The notes under the pieces are model-generated. The model was not told the origin of the DNA, did no database searches, and saw only the letters and a program-made list of their open reading frames with translations. A stretch of 64,000 nt of DNA from Ceratobasidium sp. AG-K (lineage: Eukaryota; Basidiomycota; Agaricomycetes; Cantharellales; Ceratobasidiaceae): NCBI GenBank assembly GCA_037039685.1, contig JAWNGF010000002.1, forward strand, positions 682,001 through 746,000. Reading direction: 5' to 3'. A program made the translations under genes and the position numbers. Shown here piece by piece: positions 25,054 through 35,858 of this stretch (within the stretch, counting starts at the first letter, position 1; every line of letters starts with the position of its first letter).

Positions 25054-27653
25054 CCAAACTATACCCTCATTCTTTAACGAGTCTTTGCTGTTAGATGCCC
25101 TCGCTGTGCGATGTCCCCATGTTACCACATTCTGTCCGTAGATATGAACGTACCAAACATTTGCTTCTCGACAGTCCTATAAATCCACCCCGCATTTTTG
25201 AAATTTAAGGTTTCCGATTGACTATCCAACATCGTATGATATTTCAGGGACACCAGCAGCTACCAAATTGCTGTCGATCAGAGTTCCTGGCACCTGCACA
25301 ATCATCGTTCATCCTGTCTCCGCCACAATCCATTGCCGGCTCGTCATTGGCTAGTCACATTCATACTACATACGCTGTCACGTTCCAGATCAGCGACAGC
25401 GACACTAAGATATATTTATTCTATTCCAGGCCACACGCGTATTTCGATCACGCTCGCATCCGGACCCCCACTTCGAGCTGTTTCGAAGTCCCGTGCTCTC
25501 CCTCAAGCTACTCTTCGACTATCAATTTATATGATGGGTCGGCACGTCGGTCCGGCGTCCTGGAGTCGAGACGCTTACGGGCAATTACGCGGGTGTCATG
25601 TCCTATGTGTGTCAATCAGGCCAATAATTTTTTTTAATTGTAGTAAAATACACAGACTAACGAAAATCTATTGAATTAATTGTTCAGTACGAAACACGAG
25701 TACCGGAGAGAGAGTGTACGTGCGTAATGAAATACGCGGCATCGGAACGGCCATGTCCCCGATCCCCAATACGCCAGCCTGCGTGCACTCTGCATCGCGC
25801 GTGTCTTCCTTCAACGTCATAAACCTCCGCGCCAAAGCTGCTTGGCCCGATATGCTGCATGTTGGTGGTCTTAGAGTCATCAAGTTCGGCCCGCTCACTG
25901 ACGGGTATACTTGGATTATTGAGCGAGGATGCGAGATCTTTCGACGTAGCAGTCAGGATGGAGTATGGAATTTATTGGGCGGCTTCGCTTCTCGGGTCGG
26001 TTCCGTGATCGGTCTGGAGAAGATGAGAAAGTTAAAGAAAAGTCAGATACAAGAAGATTATAAGATGTGGTACTTACGCTGCCTCCCAAACCACCCGCCT
26101 TCCTCAGCGACACGAGCCTCGAGCGACCTGCCACCACACGACATGTTGCTCGAACGCTCTCGCAGCCGCCGTTGGGTCTGGGGTCACCATTTGCTAGTGC
26201 GTAATTTGCTATGGAAAAGTGTATCGGCAACGATTGTGGACAGACGAGGTCGGGGTATTCGAATGAGGCACGCCATCGTGAGTGATTTACGCTTATTTTT
26301 GGAGCCAACCTCTGTCTGCCGGCAATTTAGCAAACGTCCTACAACCGATAATTAGATTAGCTTCACGGTGGCTAGAGGTACATACCTCGTATTGAGTCTC
26401 CTCGGGTCAGCTCCTATCATACGAATGTGAGTTTTCGCCCTTCGAATGACTCGTCCATCCCACTCGACACGATGGAGTCTGGCACGCATCGGTTTCGCTA
26501 ATCTCATTTTTCGAGCATTTGATTATCGAGCCTATTCGGTGCGTTGAGGGAGGATTTTACCACGCGCAAATCCTCAGCTTCATATAATCACCTGGATAGG
26601 TCTTTGCCGCAGAGTCGTGACTTGTAAAACCATTCTTGGGTGGTAGGTTAGTGGCTATAGTTGCGAATGTAATGAGTGAGCTGACGAGATGAGGGTGAGT
26701 TATGGCTACTCCTACCTTTAAAGAATGAACTGGAGCTGCGATGCTCACGAATCGCGAGAGGTCATTCGGCAATGGGTGAGAGGGCGAGGGTGGAAATTGG
26801 CATCAGGAAACGCGGTCGGCTCTGATGACAATTACATGTCTGATAAGATCTTATCGCGCTTATTCGTAGCTTAGTTCCAATTAATACATCTAATTATGAT
26901 GAATCGCTCCTCAGCCCGAAGGAGTACTTATCCAACCCTTTCTGCCTGAATTTTTATGACCTGTAGCATCTAATAATTATGAAGTACCTGAGTGACTAGC
27001 AGTGTCACACTTCAGAAAACTCTAAGGGCTAATAACGTGTTCTGATTTACAGGTCGCTTGAATTCGATGACCGGCGGAGGTTTATTTTGCAATGTGTGGG
27101 CTGGTACATGTATGCGCGAGGCAACCGTGAACGATTGTTACGATAACTGCATAAACAGAATCAATGAATATGTGTTATTCCCCCCTAATAACTGCATGGA
27201 AATATAAGAAAAAGCCAAGCCAAGGATGGAATACAGCCACTTCCCATTATGGCACGTCCGTCTGGCGATGGAACTACGATATTCATCATCGAGTGACGGG
27301 AGGCGGGGCGCCACCACAGTGGTTCGAGAGTCGCCGGACGGGTGCCTTGGGTTCGTCGAGTGGGTGCTTTTGTTGATGCCAGTAGACGAGCTAAGGTTCA
27401 TAAACTAGCTGAACCAGGGTGAAAGAACTAGTGTCTCAGACCTATCACTATAACACAAGGAATTATAGTTACCCTATATGCGCTATCTTATTCGACCTGA
27501 AGCCTACCCTTTCCTAAGAACTCACGTTCAGTCCAACTCGTTCATTACTATTTTCAGCTCAAACATACATTGATACAAACACTAAACGACCAGAACAAAC
27601 GCAAAAACTAAACACTCATTCTCTGTTCTTGGTTATCGCTCGTGAGGGAAATC
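25054..27653. other. Long intergenic region downstream of NACHT-WD40 gene 2
   Basis: 2.6 kb with no gene I can defend. On the minus strand, 26310-25690 contains a splice-like GTAAGT...TTCTCCAG pair and stretches such as PNGGCESVRATCR, but no consistent joined frame. On the plus strand 25714-26355 is open for 213 codons without known motifs and with atypical composition. A second copy of the short repeat (CGGACGGGTGCCTTG) lies at 27335. The region before 27650 is AT-rich and likely carries the 3' end of the regulator gene. Confidence 0.35.
27270..27385. repeat. Short dispersed repeat, copy 2
   Basis: Partner of the stretch at 19861-19965; shares CGGACGGGTGCCTTG and the neighbouring GTTC..TC.AGTG text. 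See copy 1. Confidence 0.35.
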
Positions 27654-30560
27654 TTACTGTCCGGGATTCATCGATCCCCGCTGCTCCTGTTGGTTATGAT
27701 AATACTCGACATCCAGCGCCTCTGGATACCCGCCGTGCCGATAGTTGGGATCGTGTGGCAGTGGTAATACATGCGGGCTCATTACAAACTCGGAGCCAGA
27801 GGGCATGCCCATGAGTGGCTGTTGGTGTAGCTCGTGTAGCCCACGATAGGGTACTTGGCTCGTCTGGGCGTTTATAGCATACCCAAGCTCGAGCTGGTCA
27901 GATTGTTCGGAAACAAATTGACGGAACATGAGAGTAGGGTCAATAGTGGTAGGGTATTGCAGTGTCGGTTGGGCGGTGTAGCTGTCGTGCCAATGAGGTG
28001 GATGGGGGTGATGCATCTGAGCCGCCAGTTCGTCGGGCACCGGAAGTGCGCTCTGGTGGTTGATGGGCGATGATTCTGCACTCATAGTTTGCAAGGAGGA
28101 CGTACTGTACCCCCAGTTACTATTAGTCGCAAAATTAGCATGATTGACGTACAAACTCACGCTTGGATAGGTGACTCGCCCGTTTGCTCCTGCAATAGAG
28201 CCTGCAGCTGCATTGCAATCACCTGTGCGCATTCCCAGGTCTGAGCTGCGACTTGTAACGCACGAATACATTTGCGCGTAGCATCGTGCGCATCAGCGCG
28301 TTTCTTCACAGCAGAATCGGAGAGCGTGGCACTTTGAACCAGGAGTGTCGCGCCAGCAATGAAAATCACCTGGATCAAGGGTGTCTATATATGCTCCGTA
28401 TGTGATATGGGCGGGACTCACCTGTAGCATCCCTAATGGGAAATACTTCAGCCCGTACGATCGCTCGAACAACATCACAAGTGTTACGATCTTATTCGCC
28501 GCCCGATCACATAGTTTGACCGAAAGCTCAGTAAACGACGTTGGAGGTGCCTCAGTAGACGCGTTGGACGCGGAGCGTTGGGTTCGCGCGTAGAACGGGC
28601 GGTGTAGTAGAAGAAGCAGCCACCAGTAAGCGAGGTTCAGGGTTATGATGTGAGGTAGAGGTCGTGTACCGGAGCGAGTGGAAACTAGTAAATGTTCGGG
28701 TAGGTTGTTGTACCAGCTATCGAGGAGTAGGCTATAACATGAAGCAAGTGGTGAGATCACCAGACGTCACGCGGCGTGGATAATAAACCCACTGAATTTG
28801 AGAAACATTATCTTTCTCGGTAACTCTCCAGTTTTGCCTGCCCTGCGAATATCTACCACCGCGCATTTAACCAATCAACAAAGCTTTCAAATATGTATAG
28901 TAATTTTGGCAGGAGCCTAGCCAAAGTCCAACTCACATCGTGTCCATAATTCTAACTGCAATCAACATAAGCTTGCAGCCCTCAAAAAACGCTAGAGTCG
29001 CCATATTTGATTGAGCTTTATCATATGCTGTGCCATCCCATGGCTTGGCGTCGAGTCTGTTATCAATTGTGGGAAGGTTGACGTTGAGGTGGGGAAGGGG
29101 GATATCATAGTCTCTTCCGTAGTCCAGTGACTGCAGGATCGATTAAGCATTAGATGTGTGAGTAGAGTTGGGGAACGTACCATAATTTTGTCTAGTTGCG
29201 CGGTTGATTAGCATTAAGGGTTCGATTGAAAGGAGCAAAAGACTTGCCTTGGCAAAACGTGGACCAAAACAGCCAGTCTCGTGTGACCAACTCTTGTGGT
29301 GTGATACGACCACTCTCCACCCATGGACGGCAGTCGATACAAAGTCCCACTAGGCGGTCAGTCAGTCACTATAATTGCGATGAGAGATGTATACTCACAG
29401 GCTCGAACCAGCCTGCAGCTCATGCCTACAATAAATTTAAAACATTGGGTAGCTGTATAAAAATATGCACATACCGAAATATAAATACGCTAATCCACGC
29501 TCCCCTATGCCCCCATAGTAATCAGATAGGAATGTCATCGCCTGGACGGCAGTTAGCGTCGGCCGCGCGCATTCACCCTCAAGGTACTGCTTCGCGTAAT
29601 CCGCGAAGTGCTTGCGTGTCTCCTTTGCACGAATTTTGGCCTTATCCGAAAAGGCAGTGGCGAACGCCATCAATGCACAGTGTAGGAACCCACTGTAATT
29701 CTGCACGCGAGAGTTTTCTTGAGGAAACCCAGGAGTAAGTTGGGTGAGCATATCCCGGAGAAAATGCTCAGGTTCAATGCCACGCATCCAGGGGGTGTGG
29801 AAACTAAAGCAACGTTCGAGGAGGATATCATGTTCCAATTGATCGAACCCGTCAATATGCTTGGGCAAATATCTGTCCCACTCGCATTGTGCCGAGAGTT
29901 GAGCACCACGCGGAAGGAGGTGGAGGGGAACAGACGGATCGCATCGGAAAATATATTCATATTGGAAAGGATGGTTTTGGATGGATGGTTTCTCCGGGCT
30001 TTCGTCGACAGGAAATGTTGACCACATTGAGGTTGGGCCACTGGCGCTAATTTTTCCCTCTTGCATCTACAGTCAAGTTGGTTAGCTGCTGGCTGGAGTA
30101 TTCAAACGACCTACGGTCAAGTGTGATCGACCAGGAAATTTGCTCTCGAAGTTGGTTGCATCGTGCTCACTGCTGCCCGATGATGGAACAGCGCTAGCTC
30201 TTGTCGTAGGCTCTGTGTTAGCTGCAGGTAGTCCGCGCAGTTGGGCCACCTCAGATTCGAGTTCGCGAATACGCACTCGCAGACTCTCGACTAGCTGTTT
30301 AGTAGCTGGGCGGCGGGCATCTTCTTCCTGGCTCCATGTGCACTAGGCTAATGTTAGTAATGGTGGATTTGCGAAGGGCAGTTTTGGCTACCTCATGTCC
30401 CTGGGAATGGGGGCGTTAGTGGAGCCTTGGAACGAAGGTGGATACATACGTAGAATGTACAAGTACCACAGACTGGGTGTATGCCATCACATTTGCAGCG
30501 GCGGCGGCGGCAGCTGTTGCATGCCTTGGTTGCGTGTGTGGCCCGTCGCTTCGAGGACAT
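27654..30560 (-). CDS. Zn(II)2Cys6 fungal transcription factor
   Basis: Start at 30560 (MSSKRRATHATK). The zinc cluster reads ACNSCRRRRCKCDGIHPVC then GTCTFY; the sixth Cys comes from the exon beginning CTWSQEED. A 9-nt exon at 30392-30400, coding Gly-His-Glu between two 49-nt introns (30401-30449 and 30343-30391), gives the C-x6-C spacing the family requires. A coiled coil follows (QLVESLRVRIRELESEVAQL), as in dimeric members. The middle part (for example DILLERCFSFHTPWM, LTAVQAMTFLSDYYGG, LNLAYWWLLLLLHRPFY) fits the fungal-specific transcription factor domain (PF04082). The C-terminus is Gln/His/Pro-rich and may activate transcription. About ten exons; stop at 27654-27656. It is transcribed divergently from the dehydrogenase at 31580, a common layout for a regulator and its target. 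Confidence 0.87.
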
Positions 30561-31092
30561 GGCAGAGATTAGCAGTTATCGAAAAAGGCGCTTGTCCACT
30601 GACGTCAATATTCGATCATGCTCGGAGCCGTGCAAAGTGGGGACGATTACTCAGCCTGACTAATCCAAGCGCTGCTTGTCTACATTCAGCACATGAAGAC
30701 AAAGCAGGCGTTAAACGAGGAAACTACGGGTGGTCCTCTCCGTGTTTACTATCAAGATAAGGAGGCTTTGCTGCTGTCACCACATGGGCCCTCCCGTCAA
30801 CAAGGCCGGTTTCGGTCATCAATCGTAAAATAATCTTATGCAAAACCATACATCATCCTAAGTCTATCATTGATCGACAACGTCGAAAACTGTATCACAA
30901 GCTTCCAATCATTGTCTGTCTTACCTATGAGACTATCTTCCTATGGACATGCCCATACACCTATGCGAGTGAGGCTTTTCCCGTGAATACAATGTATTCG
31001 ACCTCGAGGCGAAGATACAATTTCATTCAACTTACCCGCGGGGTTTGTCGAGGCATAGATCAGCTATCACGATGATTTCAATACTTGGCTCG

Positions 31093-31113
31093 CCCGCCAG
31101 GTGTCCTGGCGGG
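31093..31113. promoter_or_regulatory. Perfect inverted repeat, 9-bp arms, 3-nt spacer
   Basis: Left arm CCCGCCAGG (31093-31101), spacer TGT, right arm CCTGGCGGG. Located in the shared promoter between the Zn(II)2Cys6 regulator and the alcohol dehydrogenase. Symmetry and GC content suit a dimeric regulator site; function inferred. Confidence 0.5.
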
Positions 31114-31324
31114 ATTAAGACTCGTATTACAATTGACCGAAGCCGCTTACGATGATGCGTTTTCCAAGTCTATAATTGCCCCGCGGCATCCGTTTTTAGG
31201 CTCATATAGGTTTTCAATCAAGCGGCTGTCTTATTGATCCATACTATGCATATACAACTCTGTTCCGTGAATGAAGGTCAGTTTTTTTTTGCAATTCGGT
31301 GGCTCTTCATTTGTGGTGGCGCCA

Positions 31325-31340
31325 TTACCCGAACGGGTAA
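31325..31340. promoter_or_regulatory. CCG-N2-CGG palindrome, candidate Zn(II)2Cys6 site
   Basis: TTACCCGAACGGGTAA: 7-bp arms around an AA centre. Zn(II)2Cys6 dimers commonly bind inverted CGG/CCG triplets with a fixed spacer. It lies about 240 bp before the dehydrogenase start and about 765 bp from the regulator start, so it could serve either gene. Inference from symmetry and context. Confidence 0.55.
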
Positions 31341-31459
31341 AATCCGTGCCACCTCCACCCTTCACTTCTCGATCTGTGCCTCCACCATATCCATGTGCTC
31401 CCGGTGATCTTATGGACAGAGACCGATCCTCAAAGGCTAATCGAGACCTACGTCAGATG

Positions 31460-31492
31460 ATCAACACTGACGATAATGACATCAGTGTTGAT
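31460..31492. promoter_or_regulatory. Perfect inverted repeat, 11-bp arms, 11-nt spacer
   Basis: Left arm ATCAACACTGA (31460-31470), right arm TCAGTGTTGAT (31482-31492). Centred about 100 bp before the dehydrogenase ATG, so it may fall near the transcription start. Could be an operator-type site or a hairpin in the leader. Confidence 0.5.
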
Positions 31493-31579
31493 TAATTACA
31501 TTCTCTTGACTCACGGATATAAATTGTAGTCCCGAATTCGGTTAATCCATCCCTTGCTGCTGCTAACTACTTCGTCAAA

Positions 31580-33071
31580 ATGTCTGACACCCAGTTCAAA
31601 GGATACGCGCTCACCGATAAGTCAAAATGGAGTGACCTGAAGGTCACCGATGTCACACTCAAAAAGTGGACTGAAGAGGACATCGATATCGCAATTACTC
31701 ACTGCGGGTACGCTAAACACAGCCCGTGAATATCAAAACTGACCTTTCTCTCTCAGCGTTTGTGGTTCCGATATCCATACGTTAACCAATGGGTGGGGTA
31801 ATCTCGATAATCTTCCTCGTTACTGGGTGAGTGGCTTACTCCCATCGCACTCGACCCACATTGATCAATGGTTCCAGACACGAAATCGTAGGGAAAGCCG
31901 TTCGTGTGGGCTCCGTTGCTGCTAAGAAGTCCGGATTCAAAGTTGGGGACCGCGTCGGCGTTGGCGCACACATTGCGAGCTGTGGTGAATGCCGTGCGTG
32001 CCACACCGATAACGAGAACTACTGTCCCAAAGGGCTGGACACCTATGTAAGTCTACTTTCAGGGTACCCCCACATATAATAATGTACTTATTTGATAGAA
32101 CTCGCCCTACCCCGACGGAACGATCACTCAAGGGGGATTCAGTACTGCTATCCGAGCAAATCACCAATTTGTGCTCCCTGTTCCAGAGAAGCTCAAATCG
32201 GAGCATGCGGCCAGCATGATGGTGGGTTTAGTCTGCCGCCACGCCCTTCATTAATTCAAGCTTGGTTACAAGTGCGCAGGATTGACAGTTTTCTCACCGC
32301 TCATCCGCAACGGATGTGGACCAGGTAAGAAGGTTGGTATTGTGGGACTAGGAGGACTGGTGAGATAGTTTTCGCTGTTATTGATAAATATCAACTAAGA
32401 GAGTTAACAGGGACACTATGGTGTCATGTTTGCTAAAGCGCTCGGTGCCGAAGTCTATCTGTTTTCGCATAGCCCCGACAAACAGGAGGATGCCAAAAAG
32501 CTTGGTGCGGATCACTTTATTATCTCGACTGACAAGGTGGGTTTTCTTTCTACATAAAGGATGTGAATATTGAATTTTGAGCTGGTTCAAGGACCAGATG
32601 GGGAAACTTCAGTTCACCTTGGACCTCATTGTATCAACGGTTGATGTCTCGGAAGGGTACCCCTTGAAAGACTTCCTTTCGTAAGTCACCCCTTTCCTCT
32701 ATTTCAGGGACTGGTTTTAATGAGAAGTCATTCAGCCTCCTGTTTGTCAATGGTACGTTTGTCAACGTCGGCATCCCGGACTCCCCTCTGCTGCAAATTG
32801 GCCCATTCGACATAGTTTTAAACGGAGCAAGGCTTGCAGGATCGTTAATCAGGTCTAAGAAAGAGGTTATTCAAATGCTTGTAAGTATCATGACTGCCGT
32901 GTGATGCATTGACAACTTATACTCTGGCAGAATTTGGCAGCAGAGAAGAATATAGAGCCATGGATTGAACTTATGCCAATGAGCAAGGTTGGTGAGGCTG
33001 TAGAGGGTATGAAGGCCGGAAACCCCAAGTACCGATATGTCTTAGTCCAAGATTTTGCTCCAACATCTTGA
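31580..33071 (+). CDS. Zinc-dependent alcohol dehydrogenase (CAD / Adh6-like)
   Basis: About nine exons. In order: THCGVCGSDIH (catalytic zinc Cys), HEIVGKAVRVG (second zinc ligand region), GDRVGVGAHIASCGECRAC with HTDNENYC (four-Cys structural zinc), YPDGTITQGGFST, then the Rossmann motif KKVGIVGLGGLGHYGVMFA, LGADHFI, LDLIVSTVD and the C-terminal GMKAGNPKYRYVL. This is the cinnamyl-alcohol-dehydrogenase branch of medium-chain dehydrogenases, normally NADP(H)-dependent and cytosolic, reducing aliphatic and aromatic aldehydes. The start at 31580 gives the usual short N-terminus; the stop is at 33069-33071. It is divergent from a Zn(II)2Cys6 gene, with inverted repeats in the shared 1 kb promoter suggesting specific control. 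Possible roles are detoxification of aldehydes or lignin-derived aromatics; the substrate cannot be read from sequence. Confidence 0.9.
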
Positions 33072-33789
33072 AGTGTGGATGTATGCGTAATAATCGTATA
33101 TAAATGTAATAAATGATTGGTTGAAATTTTAACGATAGCAAACTCCCATGGATTTCCTATTACAACCCTTGCTTCTGCGCTGGAAACTACCTAGGCACCT
33201 GTTCAGCTGTTCAAAACCCCTGCCGGCGAAAGGACGCGCCTGCGGATATCCTCCCAGTACTCGCCAATCGTGAGGCCGACCAGCTTTCTATCGCAGTCTT
33301 GTATGATCACTAATTGGCTGAACTTTAACTCACATCAACCACGGCACCACCATTCCCACACTGCAGCTAATCACTATCATGCTCTCTGATCCTAACTCGT
33401 ACCTTTTTTGTCCGGCCTTGATATATCAAACTCTTCGATGGCTAAACCTGCTACGTTTCCTATCTTCTCGGGTTGGTTAGGAGCAATATACTTGTTTCCT
33501 ACGCAAAATAAACCGGTTGATTCTCTATTGGAGCCGTTTGCTCCTGAACAATAGCTACTACGGCTATCATTCTGCCATTCCCCAGGGGTTATTCCCCCAG
33601 CAAAGCTCCACACCCGTGTTGAAAGCTCTTTCACCTACTCAAAGCAAGTGAATCTAACTAAATTTCCTTGTGGAATTGCTCCAAGCCCGATATATTGCTT
33701 GGTCCGGCACTTAATCTTCAATCATTGGTTTTTGAATATCTTGTTTGGGTCTCCCGTACGAGCCATTCCTCCGTTGGCCGCGAGCAACT
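33072..33789. other. Intergenic, left of the inverted-repeat element
   Basis: No gene supported. AT-rich from 33360 onward with pyrimidine-rich tracts. Weak similarity of 33690-33780 (TTTGGGTC context) to the complement of 34200-34290 suggests the inverted repeat next to it may extend into this part. Confidence 0.3.
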
Positions 33790-34165
33790 TCTCACACAAA
33801 TATACCGGCTGGATATGCTCTATTTCTTCACGTGTCACTGAGAATGACAAAAATACCATTTTTGAGTATCAAAGTGTCCAGATTCGGTATTTTATCGAAT
33901 TTCGGTATGGATTCAATCAACTTTCAGTGCAAACTACCCTGATATTTGAGCCTTTGGATCTGATTCTTGAATTTGAAAACAAAGCGGTGGGATACGTTGT
34001 CCCCAAAATCGATATGAATGTTACTAAATCCTGTCCAAAAAGGGTAATCATACTGAAACTGGACACCTTGATACCATAAAACGGTACTTTACACACTTGT
34101 AGAGATGTATATTCAAGATACAACCTTTGAGCAAATGCCGCAGTTGTTAACCGGTATATCACCTT
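33790..34165. repeat. Imperfect long inverted repeat (foldback element candidate)
   Basis: AAATACCATTTTTGAG with TATCAAAGTGTCCAG (from about 33850) pairs with the complement of the stretch around 34040-34095, which reads AAGTACCGTTTTATGG with TATCAAGGTGTCCAG. Outside these, AATATACCGG (33800) matches the complement GATATACCGG (ends near 34160). The two arms even translate alike: KIPFLSIKVSRFGIL on plus and KVPFYGIKVSSFSMI on minus. Arms diverge towards the centre. This could be a MITE or foldback transposon, or an old inverted duplication. No target-site duplication was identified. Confidence 0.5.
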
Positions 34166-34604
34166 TGTTGATACGGAAGGCATGAATTCCTACCGCAAAG
34201 TTACTAGAATGAGTTTTTCTACGATTTGTACAGATTGCGCATACCACGACCCAAATGGACCGAACCCAGCCAGGGACCAGGAATGATGTATCTGACCAAG
34301 GTTTTTCCCAAAGGTTGAAATTCTACAGCGGCTGCTACCAGTGCAACCATGCACCACGAGTTTTACACGCATGTGTACGACCCGAAATATCTCTGAACTT
34401 AACAACTTGCCCTTAAAAGCTGTTCTGCTCCAAATTTGCCGCATACCTTTGAAACTGGTTGGTCTGAACCTGGCCCTGGCCCTGGGTGGCGGAGCAATCA
34501 ACAACGCCAAATATCGTGCAAGAGACTACAATCCACCACCACTTCAAAATTCGGGCACGTAATCCGAATAAGACTGAAATGAGCCCTCCAATCATTTAAA
34601 CATT

Positions 34605-35540
34605 ATGAGGCTCACCAACGAGGCCTTAGAGGCCCAGCAATCCATTGTGCAACTCCTTGCGTCCATGTTCCTTGGCGTTGGCGAACTCGAGATCGACGAC
34701 GAGAGCCAGGCGGTACTAGCCACCCTCACTGAACACCTCGACTCCAACTCGGAATCTGCCCCAGCTCTGGGAAATATGCACGTAACCATCCATCAGAGCC
34801 TATCGCCCTCTCGGACGATCGCATTGTCCATTACACTCCACCTACGAGGATATGCACATGCAACCAACTCTGCGCCTCTGATCGAAGTCTCAATCAAACA
34901 CCCCTCGTGGCTTTCGCGCGCATCATACGAACAGCTACTTTCATCTCTACCTCCTTATACCGGTTCTTCATCCCCAGACGTCCAAGGATCGGATGATGGC
35001 CGAGATTGGCTAATGCAAATCATCGAGCATGTCGATTCCGAGCCGACTCGACACCTCCTACTCGAACCCCCACCTACTTCCTCACCACCCGAACCGACCA
35101 AGGAGAATACAATTGCAACATATACCCGCGCATGGTTCTACCTCCCCTCGCTCTCCACCCGGTCCAAACGCACCGACATGGTCACCCTCGCGCGTACACC
35201 GAAATACAACCTCACTGGGTTCGTCCTAGCCGGCAAACCAGGCCTACTCTGCGTCGAATCTCCCTCGGGGCCTGCTTCCTTGATCGACTCGTACATTTCG
35301 GAAATCAAGACTGTCTCGTGGGCCGATATTCCGTCGCATCAGAAAAAGATTACCGAACGTCATCGAGAGACGGGGTTGAGTGCACGTGCGTTTGAAGATA
35401 TGCAGGAGATTACGGATACGATTTCGACGCGAGGAGACCGAGGTAATAGGGGTGATATGGGCGAGGTTCGGGCGTTTTTGGAGGAGCGAGGGTTGAAGGG
35501 ATCGTTGGAGGTTGTGTTAGGGGCAAACGAGTTTAGATAA
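34605..35540 (+). CDS. RWD domain protein with DUF1115 (RWDD2-like)
   Basis: Single-exon 311-residue protein. The first about 130 residues look like an RWD domain (early Leu-rich helix ALEAQQSIVQLLASMF, then a YAHATNSAPLIEVSIKHPSW strand region with SYEQLLSSLPP). The second part (WFYLPSLSTRSKR, YNLTGFVLAGKPGLLCVESP, VSWADIPSHQKKITERHRE, EVRAFLEERGLKGSLEVVLG) is the DUF1115 fold seen in RWDD2A/B-type proteins. Its cellular role is poorly known; RWD domains mediate protein contacts in ubiquitin and translation control. Runs convergent with the next gene, 318 bases apart; the spacer holds only 3' UTR-like sequence. Confidence 0.85.
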   Translation: MRLTNEALEAQQSIVQLLASMFLGVGELEIDDESQAVLATLTEHLDSNSESAPALGNMHVTIHQSLSPSRTIALSITLHLRGYAHATNSAPLIEVSIKHPSWLSRASYEQLLSSLPPYTGSSSPDVQGSDDGRDWLMQIIEHVDSEPTRHLLLEPPPTSSPPEPTKENTIATYTRAWFYLPSLSTRSKRTDMVTLARTPKYNLTGFVLAGKPGLLCVESPSGPASLIDSYISEIKTVSWADIPSHQKKITERHRETGLSARAFEDMQEITDTISTRGDRGNRGDMGEVRAFLEERGLKGSLEVVLGANEFR

Positions 35541-35858
35541 GGCATAGTTCCTCGGTCGGAGTTTGGAAGTTGATATTCCGAGGCAAGTTTGGATACCCAA
35601 ATCATAGTCAAATGTAGTCTATTTGAGGGGCGTACGGTAAAACATCGCAGAGCAAAGGAGAGCGGATACAAAGACAGGAACAGTACGTGAGTCGGCAAGT
35701 GTTCGAGCAATACAGCAAAAAAGTTCGAGAAATAAGATACAATGTTTAATTCAAAGTTCTAGTCCTGTTGAGGTAATGGTCCGTTTTCAACCCTCCATCT
35801 ATTCAAGTGTCCATCTTCAATGTTCGTCTGCTGTCCCTCTTTCCAGAGTTGGTCTGCT

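Noticed and set aside
25714..26355. 213-codon open frame on the plus strand
   Set aside because: No motif, no splice support, and composition unlike neighbouring genes; likely chance.
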